DNA of 64,000 bases from Panorpa germanica (taxonomy: Eukaryota > Arthropoda > Insecta > Mecoptera > Panorpidae): NCBI GenBank assembly GCA_963678705.1, contig OY783213.1:15814451-15878450 (forward strand), read 5' to 3'. Position 1 is the first letter of the stretch; each line of letters opens with the position of its first letter. This document shows, piece after piece, positions 1 through 10,270 of the stretch. Under the pieces are notes generated by a model. The model did not search any database. It saw nothing but the letters and a program-made list of their open reading frames with translations, and had not been told where the DNA came from. The position numbers were made by a program, and so were the translations under genes.

Positions 1-335
1 TCTTAAAATATGATTTATTTTGTTATATGTTACTGTTCTAAAAAAAAAACAACAAAATACAGCATGTCGTGCCTGTAAAGTAGAGATTTTGCGATATGAA
101 AAACCATGCGAACTTTCGCGTGACGTCGGTAGAAAACTGAATGTCATGTGTCAAGGTGAGGTGAGGTGTGTCAATGAATTAAAGAAATAACCGCCTGGAT
201 ATATATGCAACATGAATAACGCGTAAAGATTAATTTCTATAATATACAATAACATAAATAGAAATATAATAATAACTAGTGTCGGCCTAGAAATAGAGCC
301 TTAGGGGTGCTAAATATTAAAGCATAATAGGCTGA

Positions 336-534
336 ACTGTAAATGAACTCTTTCATGACAATAAATCAAATCAAAAGCAAAGCAAATAAAACGTAAGTAC
401 CGAAAGAGCAGAAAACTTTTGATCCGATGAAATTTCTTTGTGGGTTGTACCCAAATAAACATTGGACATTTGGAGTCATTATCATATTAAAGATGCGTAT
501 GATTTTATTTGTCATGAAAGAGTTCATTTACAGT
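336..534. repeat. Inverted repeat, 25-bp arms, ~150-bp spacer
   Basis: The arm at 336-360 (begins actgtaaatgaactctttc) recurs as its reverse complement at 510-534. Arms this long with a short spacer resemble a small MITE or an inverted duplication. No target-site duplication was identified. Confidence 0.6.
421..452 (+). pseudogene. Possible DUF229 relic (SLWV region)
   Basis: A ~25-bp stretch matches, in plus orientation, the DNA coding for the conserved SDETSLWVDE segment of the cluster genes (compare 12244-12280, minus strand). The match is short and the flanks do not clearly continue it, so it may be coincidental. Its orientation is opposite to the rest of the cluster. Confidence 0.25.
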
Positions 535-952
535 CCAGTTTCTCACAGTCGTTTATATAAAATCTCTATTTTATTGGCTACAAATGTCGGAATACAGATG
601 AAGATTAAGTTGAAGCGAACTATAATTGAAGTGCGATAGAAACGTCACAAAAGGAACACTTTACCAAATTGTTTACAGAGAAACTGAAGCATAAAAGATT
701 AGAATTGTTAAAACTCTTGAAGACAATTATACATATAGTTAAATATAAATAAAACTTAAATCCAAAGTAATATTAAATAAATTACAAATAGTTTTATTAT
801 TTTCATAAATAATCTTTAATATTTTCCTTTCAGTTGTTTATTTTCATCACAATGAATTGGAAACATTTTTGAATTTCAAGTTTTTCATTATTTATGTAAT
901 TTTGCTAATAAAATAGCTTGACTTTTGATTAGTGGAACATCATGAAATTTTG

Positions 953-1022
953 TCTAGAAGTGTTCCATTATTCGCACAATTACGAACTCCATTTTCTTCT
1001 TCCAAAATGGTTTGCTGGTACT
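953..1022 (-). pseudogene. DUF229 gene fragment
   Basis: The minus strand reads like the KPFWKKE...EFVR.NC.NNG.L segment of the neighbouring DUF229 genes (residues about 158-181 in the 1924-3936 gene), but with a small deletion and a frameshift. The DNA match to the genes around 3420-3470 and 9735-9810 is clear. No other part of the gene was found beside it, so it is a broken leftover of another copy. Confidence 0.6.
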
Positions 1023-1923
1023 TCAATATTGGCTACGATGTTCTATATAATTTGGGCAATTGGCTGTTGGCCGATAAAGCTTAGTTGTTTCACATATTTA
1101 TTTGTCATTTCACATACGTGTTGATTCCGTTAGACAACTTCACAAAAGAGTTTAATCTGAGTGCTGACTCTTTGTACAGTATGGATATCTACAGATTATT
1201 GGTTCCAGCGATAAAAAACTATATATATAACGCATACGACTCTATGGTTTAATTTGTTTACTAGTCATTCCAAGGCGCACTGCTTTGTAAAATTATTGTC
1301 TTAAATAATAATAAATTGAAATAGAAATATAAAATGCTATGCAAAAAAATATTATCCAATTAGTAAGTAGTTGTAATCTAGACATTACTGTATCTGATTT
1401 GTTCATTCTAAGGATCGATTTTCATCATAGTTTTAAATTTTGAGCTCATTGTAGAATAGGATTTAAATTTAGAGACCCTACATGATGACATTTCACAAAA
1501 TAGATGTTTCATTTGTTTATCGGGAAATAATCATGATATTTATTTTTGTTTGCACTGGAATTTTAAAATTTAAAACTTTCTACTACGCAGCATTTCTCCT
1601 CATAGTAATAAAGGCTTAGTACAATAAGCATTTAAACTTGATCAAACTTTTATTAACCAGGTTTTAGAACGACAAAATAAAAGGTTTATATTTATGTATG
1701 TATTCAGCTTTCTAATTCCCTACAGAGTTTGTTATAGATTTATATTTCCAGTTGTAAGTTTAGTGCCTGAAATATGAGCTAAACATGAGCTATTGCATAA
1801 ACAAGAATTTCAAATAATTTAACTTTATATTTTACCTTGCTTCTTGTTGTTAAATCAAATACTGAACAGAAAATTGCACAACAATAAATATAGTAGTGAA
1901 TATAATTAAATAATTTAACAAAT

Positions 1924-3936
1924 TCATATTTTACAGAAACAAAATGGTTTGATGTTTGTGTTCGTTATACAAATGCTTCGATACCTGTACGTCGAGATGG
2001 AATTGATACTCTCCACCACCTTTCCTGAATCATTCATGCTCTTCAACAGCTCCTCATTAACTGTTCTGCCTGATGCTTCAAATATCATTTTACCTGGATT
2101 AGCCACAATTACAAGGTGCCAATTGAAGATCATTTGATCATTTGCACTTCTCGGCGCCGTCTTTGCAATAGCAGCATATGTAACATTGTTCAAGGAAACC
2201 GTTGCGCACTGAGGATATGGCGATATTAGAATGTTTATCCAAGTGATGACATGTGCAGAAATTTTTTCAATTAATTTTGGATACATTTTCTGCTTTTCCG
2301 TATTCCCGCATGAGCAATACTGGAAGTCGATTTCAGCATCTGTACATGTTCTTTTTACGGGCATTGGTAAGAATAAGCTGATTCCACGCGGCAGTTTACC
2401 ATTACCCAGTTCTCTAGTACGTTGCAGCAATCTTTTGTCGTTCAAGTAGTATGCACAGTTAGATAAGTCTTTTAAAGTTTCATGAAGATCGAAAGGAGTA
2501 GTTAATCTCCTTGAATTTGTATTCAAATTGGTGATAGCATTGACATATTTATGACGAAACCATTTTGGAAACAAAAAAGTAAGCAGAGGTGTACGAGCTT
2601 CAGATCGCCTTAATTTTGTCTGAACAAATTTGTTGTCATACCTTTGATATCCATGGTCACTCATCATGATCAAAACGGTCTTATTGAAGGATGGCTGTTG
2701 TGATAAACTCTTTAAAAGGAATAAATAAGAGCTATCTGCTAATTTTCCTAAATTTATTCCTTCATGTGTTAAACTACATTGCCAAAACAACCCAAAATAG
2801 GACCGATCTGCCATTGCTTTAACAAATTTCTCAATATATACTAAGTGCGTTTGAAATGACAACCTTGTTCCAATACAAAAGTTCACTAGCTTTATAGAAC
2901 CACGGGTTTTAAAATCACCGATTTCTTCTTCTGCAGCGTGGTAAAATGTAGTCGAGTAGTAATCAGTTGGTACACGGGAAAACCCCTTTCCTACACGCTC
3001 ATAAAAAGTATGGCTTTGCGAATCTTGAATAAACGCCGTACGGTATCCCAGTGACTCGTAATATTTCCAAACAAATTTACATGAATCTAAATATTCTTTA
3101 CCATCTTTCATACATGTGTTATTTATTAACTCTTCCAGGAATAATCCAGTTCCTACAGACACCATATTTGGTATAGTACTAAATGCAACTTTGTTATATC
3201 CAAACATCTCAATAGCACCCTTATCTTTAATATAATCAGAAGTTTTCTTGAAAGCTCTATGAAAGTTTAACCTTGAAACGGAATCTAGTCCTAATACCAA
3301 TACATTCACTTTTTCATTTGTGTTAGATAATGTTTCACAACGTTTCTCAACGTTTTTTTTGATTGGAACAAAATAATGAAAATCTGTGTAGAAGAGTATT
3401 TCATTATTGGTGCAATTAACCCGTACAAACTCTATCGATAGATTTTCCTTCTTCCAAAATGGTTTGCAGGTACTGCTGTACCGGTAAGGAGATGCTGTGT
3501 TATTTTCATTCCTGACTGACACCCGGTAAAGCTCTGAATAACAACACTTCACATTTCGTCTGTCATCTATTCCGTAGGACTGTAACGCATTTTCGTCAAC
3601 CCACAAAGAAGCTTGGTCTGAAAGTACCAAAGGTTGTGTACTGTTTCGGTAAATGCAAGTTATTGGTTCCGGGTTTGAGTTAAGGTACCTAGCCACATTG
3701 GGGTCTTCAAAAATTATTGGCATATAACATCCAGTAGTTCGGATTAAAGAATTAGAAAAATATTCCCAAGATGGCCTCTCAATTTCTTCTCTTATTATAA
3801 AATAAAGTGATACGGATATAGAAAATAATATACCAAATGATATTAGCCAATTTATATACGCAAGCCATTTTGTTGAATTTAAAATTTCATTATTTTCGTT
3901 TATTTTTTTATTTTGAATACTCGTAATTTTGAACAT
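1924..3936 (-). CDS. DUF229 family type II membrane protein (copy 1)
   Basis: A 670-residue intronless protein of the DUF229 family (alkaline-phosphatase-like fold; no proven reaction in insects). A single hydrophobic segment at about residues 27-48 follows a short polar N-terminus with no cleavable signal, which suggests a type II membrane anchor and a lumenal or extracellular body. A Cys-rich region (about 70-205, with CCYSELYR at 131-138) precedes the catalytic-like domain. Visible motifs are LGLDSVSR (D218), FSTIPN (T254, the likely nucleophile position), SLTHE (388-392) and SDHG (426-429), which are candidate metal ligands. Many N-x-S/T sites fit secretion. The MFKI start is shared with other copies. 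It is the most diverged of the intact copies and has no frame break. Family assignment is firm; activity is inferred only. Confidence 0.9.
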   Translation of the reverse strand: MFKITSIQNKKINENNEILNSTKWLAYINWLISFGILFSISVSLYFIIREEIERPSWEYFSNSLIRTTGCYMPIIFEDPNVARYLNSNPEPITCIYRNSTQPLVLSDQASLWVDENALQSYGIDDRRNVKCCYSELYRVSVRNENNTASPYRYSSTCKPFWKKENLSIEFVRVNCTNNEILFYTDFHYFVPIKKNVEKRCETLSNTNEKVNVLVLGLDSVSRLNFHRAFKKTSDYIKDKGAIEMFGYNKVAFSTIPNMVSVGTGLFLEELINNTCMKDGKEYLDSCKFVWKYYESLGYRTAFIQDSQSHTFYERVGKGFSRVPTDYYSTTFYHAAEEEIGDFKTRGSIKLVNFCIGTRLSFQTHLVYIEKFVKAMADRSYFGLFWQCSLTHEGINLGKLADSSYLFLLKSLSQQPSFNKTVLIMMSDHGYQRYDNKFVQTKLRRSEARTPLLTFLFPKWFRHKYVNAITNLNTNSRRLTTPFDLHETLKDLSNCAYYLNDKRLLQRTRELGNGKLPRGISLFLPMPVKRTCTDAEIDFQYCSCGNTEKQKMYPKLIEKISAHVITWINILISPYPQCATVSLNNVTYAAIAKTAPRSANDQMIFNWHLVIVANPGKMIFEASGRTVNEELLKSMNDSGKVVESINSISTYRYRSICITNTNIKPFCFCKI

Positions 3937-4128
3937 ATTTTTTTTTTACTATTAATTTAGAATAAATTTAGAATTACGAACTTTTAATTGCTTCCTTAGT
4001 TTTAATTTTAAATTTTGATAAGATTCATATTTTAGATTCCAAAATAAAAAATAAATAAATCATATTTTTCTTTTATTTTCTGAATTTGAAAAAAAGGAAT
4101 TTTGTTTTTTATTATTTAATTTTAATCA

Positions 4129-4864
4129 ATTTTAATGTTTTTGCCATTACGCACTACACATCCTTCTACCTTAAATCATTAAAATACATATCATTGTGCT
4201 TAATTACATTTTGTGATCCTTATTATATCTAACCATTCTCCTTCCAAAAGAAAAAAGAAAAATAAAAACAAAACTGATAAACTTAAAAGGGAGGCAGAAA
4301 AGGGAAGAGGTGGATGGCGAAAATAGAGAAAAGTAACGCCAGAGCAGAAGTGATTTTAATCTGAAATGACAAAGGGACGAAGAGACAAAAAGACAAGAGA
4401 TGAAGAAATGGAGAGAATGAAGGAGAACTAGGGAAAATGAACGGAAACGGTTAAGAGAAGAAGAAGCGGAAAAGTACAGTTTGGAAATAGAAAGTGACAG
4501 TAAAGTAATCGCTCCTGGAGCAAGTGCCCTTAATGAAACCAGCGCTGAGAAACTCTGGGAAGTGTCGTTAAAACTCGTAGGAATAGAACAGGATCCGTAT
4601 CCGCTTCCTGAGTGAGCCCTAAAGTGTAAAAAGTGAAAAGAAGATTGTGTGAAGATAGAGAGAAGGAAGGGCAGAGTACAAACATGAGGATCACGAAGAG
4701 ATAAGCAGTAGGGGTTTCAATTTATCTGTTTCGTTTGTATTTTTCTTTTTTCTATTGGAAGAAATGAGAATGGATATGTAATGGTCTGTAATTAAGTACA
4801 ATGATATTTAATTTAATGATTTAAGGCGGAAGAATGTAAAGCATAATGGCAAAAACATTAAAAT
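4129..4864. mobile_element. Non-autonomous element with ~135-140 bp TIRs carrying host-like coding DNA
   Basis: The left arm 4129-4269 and right arm 4733-4864 are inverted copies at roughly 80% identity. Both begin attttaatgtttttgccatt and end in an A/G-rich stretch. Between them lie ~460 bp of unusually purine-rich, more GC-balanced sequence with a stretch reading as the C-terminus of a retinol dehydrogenase-like protein. No transposase is visible. Target-site duplications are not clear, so superfamily is unassigned. The layout is that of a foldback or Pack-type element that has captured host DNA. Confidence 0.75.
4484..4615 (+). pseudogene. Captured C-terminal fragment of a retinol dehydrogenase-like SDR
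   Basis: One frame reads about 43 codons to a TGA at 4613-4615 and includes SDSKVIAPGASALNETSAEK followed by LWEVSLKLVGI. This resembles the C-terminal end of RDH11-14-type short-chain dehydrogenases, where a DCK motif is followed by a helix of the kind AxxLWExSxKLVGL. Nothing of the Rossmann fold or YxxxK active site is present. The frame just upstream is Glu/Lys-rich and interrupted (an in-frame TGA, or a tag after a shift), so this is not an intact gene. It sits inside the inverted-repeat element 4129-4864. The identification rests on memory of the family's C-terminus and needs a database search. Confidence 0.5.
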
Positions 4865-5323
4865 AAATAAAACTAAATATCAAGGTTATTTATATGAGAT
4901 GATAATAAATCTGACAATCTTATTAAAAGATACTATATAAAGAAAGCAAATTTCTACAATAATAAGAGAGTGTTGACTAACCAAGAAGAATGTAATAGCT
5001 GGATAAATAAATTGTTTTTCCTGCTTAGAAATGTTATACCTTTCTTTCGTAAGACTTGAATTCAACCAAATTTCTATATACTTTTATGCTAGAAAATAAA
5101 TTTAGTATTTTACCACGTTTACTAAGTATTAGGTTATAAATCGCCAACTGAATCATTTACGTCACTTGAAAAAAATTAGATCGATCAACGCGATCATTGC
5201 AGACGGAAATACGGACCATATGATCAAACCCTCAACTGTCATCATGAAGATAAATTTAAAGTCACTGTCGCATTGTCACATGTCTGTCTTGACTATAGTC
5301 ATAGATATTAACATAGAAGCATA

Positions 5324-5405
5324 AAAAATTAACGAAAATTCTTACTCCCAACGAGATTATGTTGTAGCTATTGATGTGAAGTTGTTTATTTTGAATATTA
5401 AACAT
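5324..5405 (-). pseudogene. Truncated 5' stub of a DUF229 gene
   Basis: From an ATG at 5403-5405 the minus strand encodes MFNIQNKQLHINSYNIISL and then GVRIFVNFL. This aligns with the first ~28 residues of the 8312-10270 gene (MFNFKNNN...RVRIFVNFL). Homology stops at about 5324, inside the membrane segment. Upstream DNA (to about 5500) also matches the 5' flank of that gene (10271-10400). It lies ~450 bp downstream of the 5856-7871 gene, just as the 8312-10270 start lies ~330 bp downstream of the 10603-12634 copy. It is therefore a breakpoint relic of the segmental duplication. Confidence 0.8.
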
Positions 5406-5855
5406 TTTTAGTTATAAAATGTAAATGGCCTCTGTTAGAAGTACGTTCAGATTACACTTTTTATTTATTTATAATTTAATGATTCAAGTTTATCATCGAA
5501 ATTACATAAATGATGAAAAGAATGTTTATATTTTGTTTCTCTTACTTACTTTTACATCGAATCAAACACTTCTCGTTTTCGAATTTGTTTTTGCGTATGT
5601 TTAAGTTCAAAAAGTTACAAGATATTTTTGCAATTTTAGATTATGTAAACACAATCAACAAAACTTGGCAACAACAAAGCTCAGAAAACTAAGGACAGTA
5701 GTTTAGAATCAACAATTAATCCTGCCTATCTTTATACAAATATCAATTTTTCGTTAATTTGAGAAATATGCTTAGCAAGACCAAGTATTTAATATTGAAA
5801 TATATATATAATAAATAAAGCAGTGTTCACATTTCGGAATGTACATTTAATGCAT

Positions 5856-7871
5856 TTAAAGTAGATTCTTTCTGCAATAACAAAAGTAGTTGATGCTATT
5901 GTTCAAACATATGTCATAAAATTGATCCTCGCTTGCAGGACCTACTTGCTCTACCACATAGTTTCGGTTATAAAGTGTTCCAGTAGCCTCAAAGGTGTAA
6001 AATCCTGGAAAAGTCTCCAATACGATATTCCAACCAACACTCCTGGTACCTCTTACTTTCCTTTTAGATTTTAGTTTATTTACATTAAAGTATATTATTC
6101 TATTCAACGAAAAACGAGAACATTCCGAATATGATGCTGTTTTGTAGTTAATCCATTGAACCACATGCAACGCTAAATTTTGGCTAAGCTGCGTTTTCTT
6201 TTTATAGACTACGCTGTTTTCACATGTGCAATATTCATCTTGAATTCCAGCATCTTTACATGTCCTTTCTTCAGAAATTGGTAGAAATAAGCTGATTCCG
6301 CGCGGTTGGTACGTCTTGTCAATAGTACGTTCCTCTAGTTTGTCATTATTTAAATAAAGTGCGCAATTAGATAAATCCTTTAAAGTTTCATAAAGGTCCA
6401 GTGGAGTAGTTAATCGCTTTGAATTATTCTTCAAATTATTTATAGCTGTTGAATATTTCTCCTCAAACCATTTTGGAAAGACAAAGAAAAGCATGGGCAA
6501 GCAAGTTTCTTGGTACCCTAACTGCGTGTACTGAAATCTTTCTTGAGGTCTTTGAAATCCGTGATCGCTTAGCAGTATTAGTACAGTCTTATTGAAAGAC
6601 GGATGCAAAGATAAATTTCTTAGAAACATGTTATATGAGTCATCTACCAGTTTTGAAAAAGTTAATCCTTCATGAGTCAAACTGCTTTCCCAAAATATTC
6701 CAAAGTACAAGCGGTCTGCCATGGCTTTTACAAATTTATCAGTATACGTTAATAGTGTTTCAAATAATAGCCTTGTGCCAATACAAAAGTTTACTGGTCT
6801 TGTAGTATCACCGATTTCCTTTTCTGCAGCGGTATAGAATGGTGGGGCATAGTAATCAGTTGGTGCTTGTGAAAAAACTTTTTGCAACGGCTGAAACGTT
6901 GCTCTATCTCCAGTGTCCTCAATATAAGCTGTACGATATCCTTTTGACTCAAAATCTTCCCAAATAAAATTACAAGTATCTAAATAGTGACCACCGTCTT
7001 TCCAGCAAGTATTCTGTATCTCATTCATAAACTGACCCGTCGTTACAAGAAATAAATTGTGAATGGTGGCATATGCAGCTTTGTTGTACCCAGTCATTTC
7101 AATAGCATCCATTTGATGAAGATATTGTGATGTCTTCTTCATGGTTCTATAAAAGTTCAACCTGGAAACGGAATCTATCCCCAGCATTAAAACGTTGAGA
7201 TTGTCTTCAGATTTGGACAATTTCTTACACCGTTCTTCTACATGTCTTTTGATTGGAACAAAACTATGGAAATCTGTATAGAAAAGTTTTCCATTGTTAC
7301 TACATTGTATTCTTACAAACTCCAATGATACGTTTTCCTTCTTCCAAAATGGTTTGCATGTTATCTTGAATCGATAAGGAGGGTAAAAATCTCCTGGAGC
7401 TTTGAAAGTTGGCCGGTAGAGTTCAGTATAACAACATTGCACATTTCTGGCGTTCTTGATTCCGTAGGATGACAACACAGCCTCATCAACCCACAAAGAC
7501 GTTTCATCTGATAACACTAAAGGCAAGGTGGCATTTTGATAGCTACAAACCATTGGTTCGACAGTTAGGTTGAACTTCTTGTTGGAATGTAGGATAGGGA
7601 TTTTACATCCAGTATTTTGGATTAAATATTGGTGGCTGTGATTTCGTATTGAATACTTAATGGCTTTAGGTGCCAGTGGAATCTTTTCATGTTTTGCAAT
7701 TAAATATAGTAATGAGGAAGTAGAAATTAGAATAGTAAGCAGTACTAACCAATTTGCAAAAAGTTTCACTTTCATAAAAATTACATTTTGTCTAATTTCA
7801 TTTATTTGGTTTGTTTGGTCCAGATTATTACTCATTTCAAAAAATATCAAAAATGTATTAATTTTAAACAA
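5856..7871 (-). CDS. DUF229 family type II membrane protein (copy 2)
   Basis: A 671-residue intronless DUF229 protein. The N-terminal anchor is at about residues 38-58, after a polar N-terminus. A start at M13 (MSNNLDQTN) is also possible, but MFKI is conserved between copies. Family landmarks are SDETSLWVDE (121-130), CCYTELYR (146-153), LGIDSVSR (D233), YATIHN (T269; the Pro of copy 1's TIPN is His here), SLTHE (397-401) and SDHG (435-438). It is nearly identical to the frameshifted copy at 10603-12634, including flanks, so the two arose by recent duplication and this one keeps the open frame. Substrate and activity are unknown. Confidence 0.9.
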   Translation of the reverse strand: MFKINTFLIFFEMSNNLDQTNQINEIRQNVIFMKVKLFANWLVLLTILISTSSLLYLIAKHEKIPLAPKAIKYSIRNHSHQYLIQNTGCKIPILHSNKKFNLTVEPMVCSYQNATLPLVLSDETSLWVDEAVLSSYGIKNARNVQCCYTELYRPTFKAPGDFYPPYRFKITCKPFWKKENVSLEFVRIQCSNNGKLFYTDFHSFVPIKRHVEERCKKLSKSEDNLNVLMLGIDSVSRLNFYRTMKKTSQYLHQMDAIEMTGYNKAAYATIHNLFLVTTGQFMNEIQNTCWKDGGHYLDTCNFIWEDFESKGYRTAYIEDTGDRATFQPLQKVFSQAPTDYYAPPFYTAAEKEIGDTTRPVNFCIGTRLLFETLLTYTDKFVKAMADRLYFGIFWESSLTHEGLTFSKLVDDSYNMFLRNLSLHPSFNKTVLILLSDHGFQRPQERFQYTQLGYQETCLPMLFFVFPKWFEEKYSTAINNLKNNSKRLTTPLDLYETLKDLSNCALYLNNDKLEERTIDKTYQPRGISLFLPISEERTCKDAGIQDEYCTCENSVVYKKKTQLSQNLALHVVQWINYKTASYSECSRFSLNRIIYFNVNKLKSKRKVRGTRSVGWNIVLETFPGFYTFEATGTLYNRNYVVEQVGPASEDQFYDICLNNSINYFCYCRKNLL

Positions 7872-8311
7872 TCCTAAAACTAGTCAATGAACAATGAAAA
7901 AAAAGTGATGTTTTGTTTTTTTACATAAGAAAAGCATGCTGAGACAATTTGATAATGGCGTTGCAATACTTAACAAAATTGGTAATTTGTTATATAATTT
8001 GTCGAGCTAATCAAACTGCACTAGTATGCATGGCGGACCATGGTGCTTTTTTTGTGTTTGATGGTATATTAAATTACTAAGTGCTCAACTGTATATTCAG
8101 TTGTTTTTAGTAAGCTGCAAACTACCTTTTTACTGTTTAAAAATTTAAGAAAAGAAGGTATTACAAAAAGTTATAACGTTCTTAAATTAATAACTGCTTA
8201 AATTATTATTATTAACAATTATATGTATCAATATATAAAATGAACTCTAAATAAAACTTCGTTTGTATTTGAGGTAATTCAACGTTTAATAAGACCATAG
8301 TGGTATTACTA

Positions 8312-10270
8312 TTACCTACATTTACAAAATGGCTTAACACTACTATTATCCACACATTGACTGCGATACTGATACGTGGAAATTGTATTCACAGTATCTA
8401 CAATGCTACTTACTTTATCTATAATTCTTCCCGAAGCCTCAAATGTCATTGCTCCACCATTTGTCTCGATGACGAGATACCAGTTATATATTATGGTATT
8501 ACGCATCTTGGTAAACATGGGATCCCCAATGGTACAGTATAATACTTTATGAAACTTTACCAAAATGCATTGCGGATATGCAGATAATTTCAAGTTAATC
8601 CAGTTAATTACTTCATGAGCTAATAATTTCTTGTATTCAGAATTCATGTCCTGGGTATTGTTTTGTTCGCAAGTGCAGTAAATAAATGGAATTTTAGCGT
8701 CTTCACACGTTCGAGATTCAGGGATGGGCAAGAATAAGCTGATACCACGAGGCAAGTTGTCCTTATCGAGACGACCTGCTCGTACCTCTACAGCATTGTT
8801 ATCCAAATAGTAATGGTGGTTGGTCAAATCTTTCAAGGTTTCATGAAGGTCGAAAGGAGTGATTAACCTTCTAGAGTTTCTTCTCAGATTACCAACAGCT
8901 GCTGAACGTTCACTGACAAACCATTTCGGAAACAGAAAGAAGAGAAGGGGTGTACTAGCTTCTAACCGACCTAATTTTGTGAACTTATAATAACTAAAAT
9001 ACCTAACGAATCCGTGGTCACTTAAAATTATTAAAACAGTTTTATTAAAAGATTTATACGAAGTTAAAGTTTTCAAAAACGACAAGTATGAATCATCTCC
9101 TAATTTTGGAATATTTAATCCCTCGTGTGTTAAACTGCATTGCCAAAATAATCCAAAGTAAGATCGGTCTGCCATGGCTTCAATAAACTTTTGAGCGTAT
9201 GTTAAAAGTGTTTTGAATAGGAGCCTTGGACCTATACAAAAGTTGGTCTTGTTCTTGAAATTCCCGATTTCTGTTTCTGCAGCGTAGTAAAACGGTAGGG
9301 AATAGTAGTCCGTTGGTGCACGAGAAAACCCTTTTCCTATGTGCTCAAATGTTGCTCCATGTTCAGAGTCTTCAATAAACGCTGTCCGATATCCCTGTGT
9401 CTCGAAATCTTTCCAAATAAATTTAACAGAGTCAAGAAACTTATTACCTCTCTTTACACATTTTTCAATTACCGTTTCATGAAGTAATCCAGTTGCCACC
9501 GGAAGCATATTATGAGCGCTACCAAATCCAACTTTATTGTAACCTACCATTTCAATGGCACCTATCTCTTCAAGATATCGATACATTTTCTGCATGGTTC
9601 TACGAAAGCTTAACCTTGAAACGGAATCCAGTCCCAGTATCAATACGTTCAATTTGTCTTTCTTATTGTTTAAGTTTTCACAGCGCGTTTCAATTTTCTC
9701 TTTTATTGGAACAAAAGAATGAAAATCTGTATAAAAAATTGTTCCATTATTCGTACAATTAATTCTTACAAACTCCACATATATATATGTCCTTTTCCAA
9801 AATGATTTGCATGTCCTTTTGTACCGATAAGGAGGTCCTGTATCATTTGGACCTATAACTGCTGGTCGGTAAAGTTCTGAATAACAACACATTACACTTC
9901 TGGTGTTGTTGATGCCGTACGACCTCAACGCGTCTTCATCCACCCACATGGAAGATTGATCTGATAGCACCAAGGGCTGCGTACTATTGTTATGCTTACA
10001 AACTATTGGCTTCACTTTTGATTTGAAGAAATTGTTGTTAGTACTTGAATAAATGATCGGAATTTTACATCCAGGGGTTTGGATTAAATAGTGAGTAAAA
10101 TGGGTCGTCAATATCATCGAACTCGTTTTCTCCTGTGTTAACAATTGTAATACTAAGGAAACTAAAAACACCATGAAAAATGCGAACAAGAAATTTACGA
10201 AAATTCTTACTCTCAACAAGATAAAGTTGTCGCTATTTATGTCGCTATTATTATTTTTAAAATTAAACAT
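8312..10270 (-). CDS. DUF229 family type II membrane protein (copy 3)
   Basis: A 652-residue intronless DUF229 protein starting at MFNFKNNN. The open frame extends 35 codons further upstream (to 10375), but that extension is not matched in the paralogues, and the stub at 5324-5405 starts at the equivalent MFN. The membrane segment is at about residues 23-44. Family motifs are SDQSSMWVDE (103-112), CCYSELYR (128-135), LGLDSVSR (D215), SLTHE and SDHGF. At the likely nucleophile position the sequence is GSAHN (S251) instead of the STIPN of copy 1, so Thr is replaced by Ser and the Pro is lost. The gene is intact. It forms a distinct paralogue type alternating with the copy 2/4 type along the cluster. 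Confidence 0.9.
   Translation of the reverse strand: MFNFKNNNSDINSDNFILLRVRIFVNFLFAFFMVFLVSLVLQLLTQEKTSSMILTTHFTHYLIQTPGCKIPIIYSSTNNNFFKSKVKPIVCKHNNSTQPLVLSDQSSMWVDEDALRSYGINNTRSVMCCYSELYRPAVIGPNDTGPPYRYKRTCKSFWKRTYIYVEFVRINCTNNGTIFYTDFHSFVPIKEKIETRCENLNNKKDKLNVLILGLDSVSRLSFRRTMQKMYRYLEEIGAIEMVGYNKVGFGSAHNMLPVATGLLHETVIEKCVKRGNKFLDSVKFIWKDFETQGYRTAFIEDSEHGATFEHIGKGFSRAPTDYYSLPFYYAAETEIGNFKNKTNFCIGPRLLFKTLLTYAQKFIEAMADRSYFGLFWQCSLTHEGLNIPKLGDDSYLSFLKTLTSYKSFNKTVLIILSDHGFVRYFSYYKFTKLGRLEASTPLLFFLFPKWFVSERSAAVGNLRRNSRRLITPFDLHETLKDLTNHHYYLDNNAVEVRAGRLDKDNLPRGISLFLPIPESRTCEDAKIPFIYCTCEQNNTQDMNSEYKKLLAHEVINWINLKLSAYPQCILVKFHKVLYCTIGDPMFTKMRNTIIYNWYLVIETNGGAMTFEASGRIIDKVSSIVDTVNTISTYQYRSQCVDNSSVKPFCKCR

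Larger units (their letters stand above)
1..1923. other. AT-rich non-coding flank with DUF229 relics
   Basis: No intact gene is seen downstream of the first DUF229 gene. The stretch holds a 25-bp inverted repeat (336-360 and 510-534) and one convincing DUF229 fragment (953-1022), plus a weaker one (421-452). Short open frames here (427-639 and 942-1124) have no recognisable domain, and the second runs antisense to a relic. The rest is simple AT-rich sequence. Confidence 0.6.
5324..8008. repeat. Segmental duplication, copy A
   Basis: This block carries the DUF229 stub, the spacer and the 5856-7871 gene with its 5' flank. It is collinear with 10193-12795. Homology continues on both sides of the genes: 3' flank around 5820-5855 against 10565-10602, and 5' flank 7872-8008 against 12635-12795. 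Indels include ~120 bp extra in the spacer near 5555-5665 and ~24 bp missing in the 5' flank relative to the other copy. Confidence 0.8.

Noticed and set aside
4270-4483. Functional upstream exon for the dehydrogenase fragment
   Set aside because: The stretch is purine-rich with stops and lacks a pyrimidine tract before any acceptor, so a working splice structure is unlikely.
9493-9762. 89-codon plus-strand frame antisense to copy 3
   Set aside because: Shadow of a conserved coding region; no domain and no independent support.
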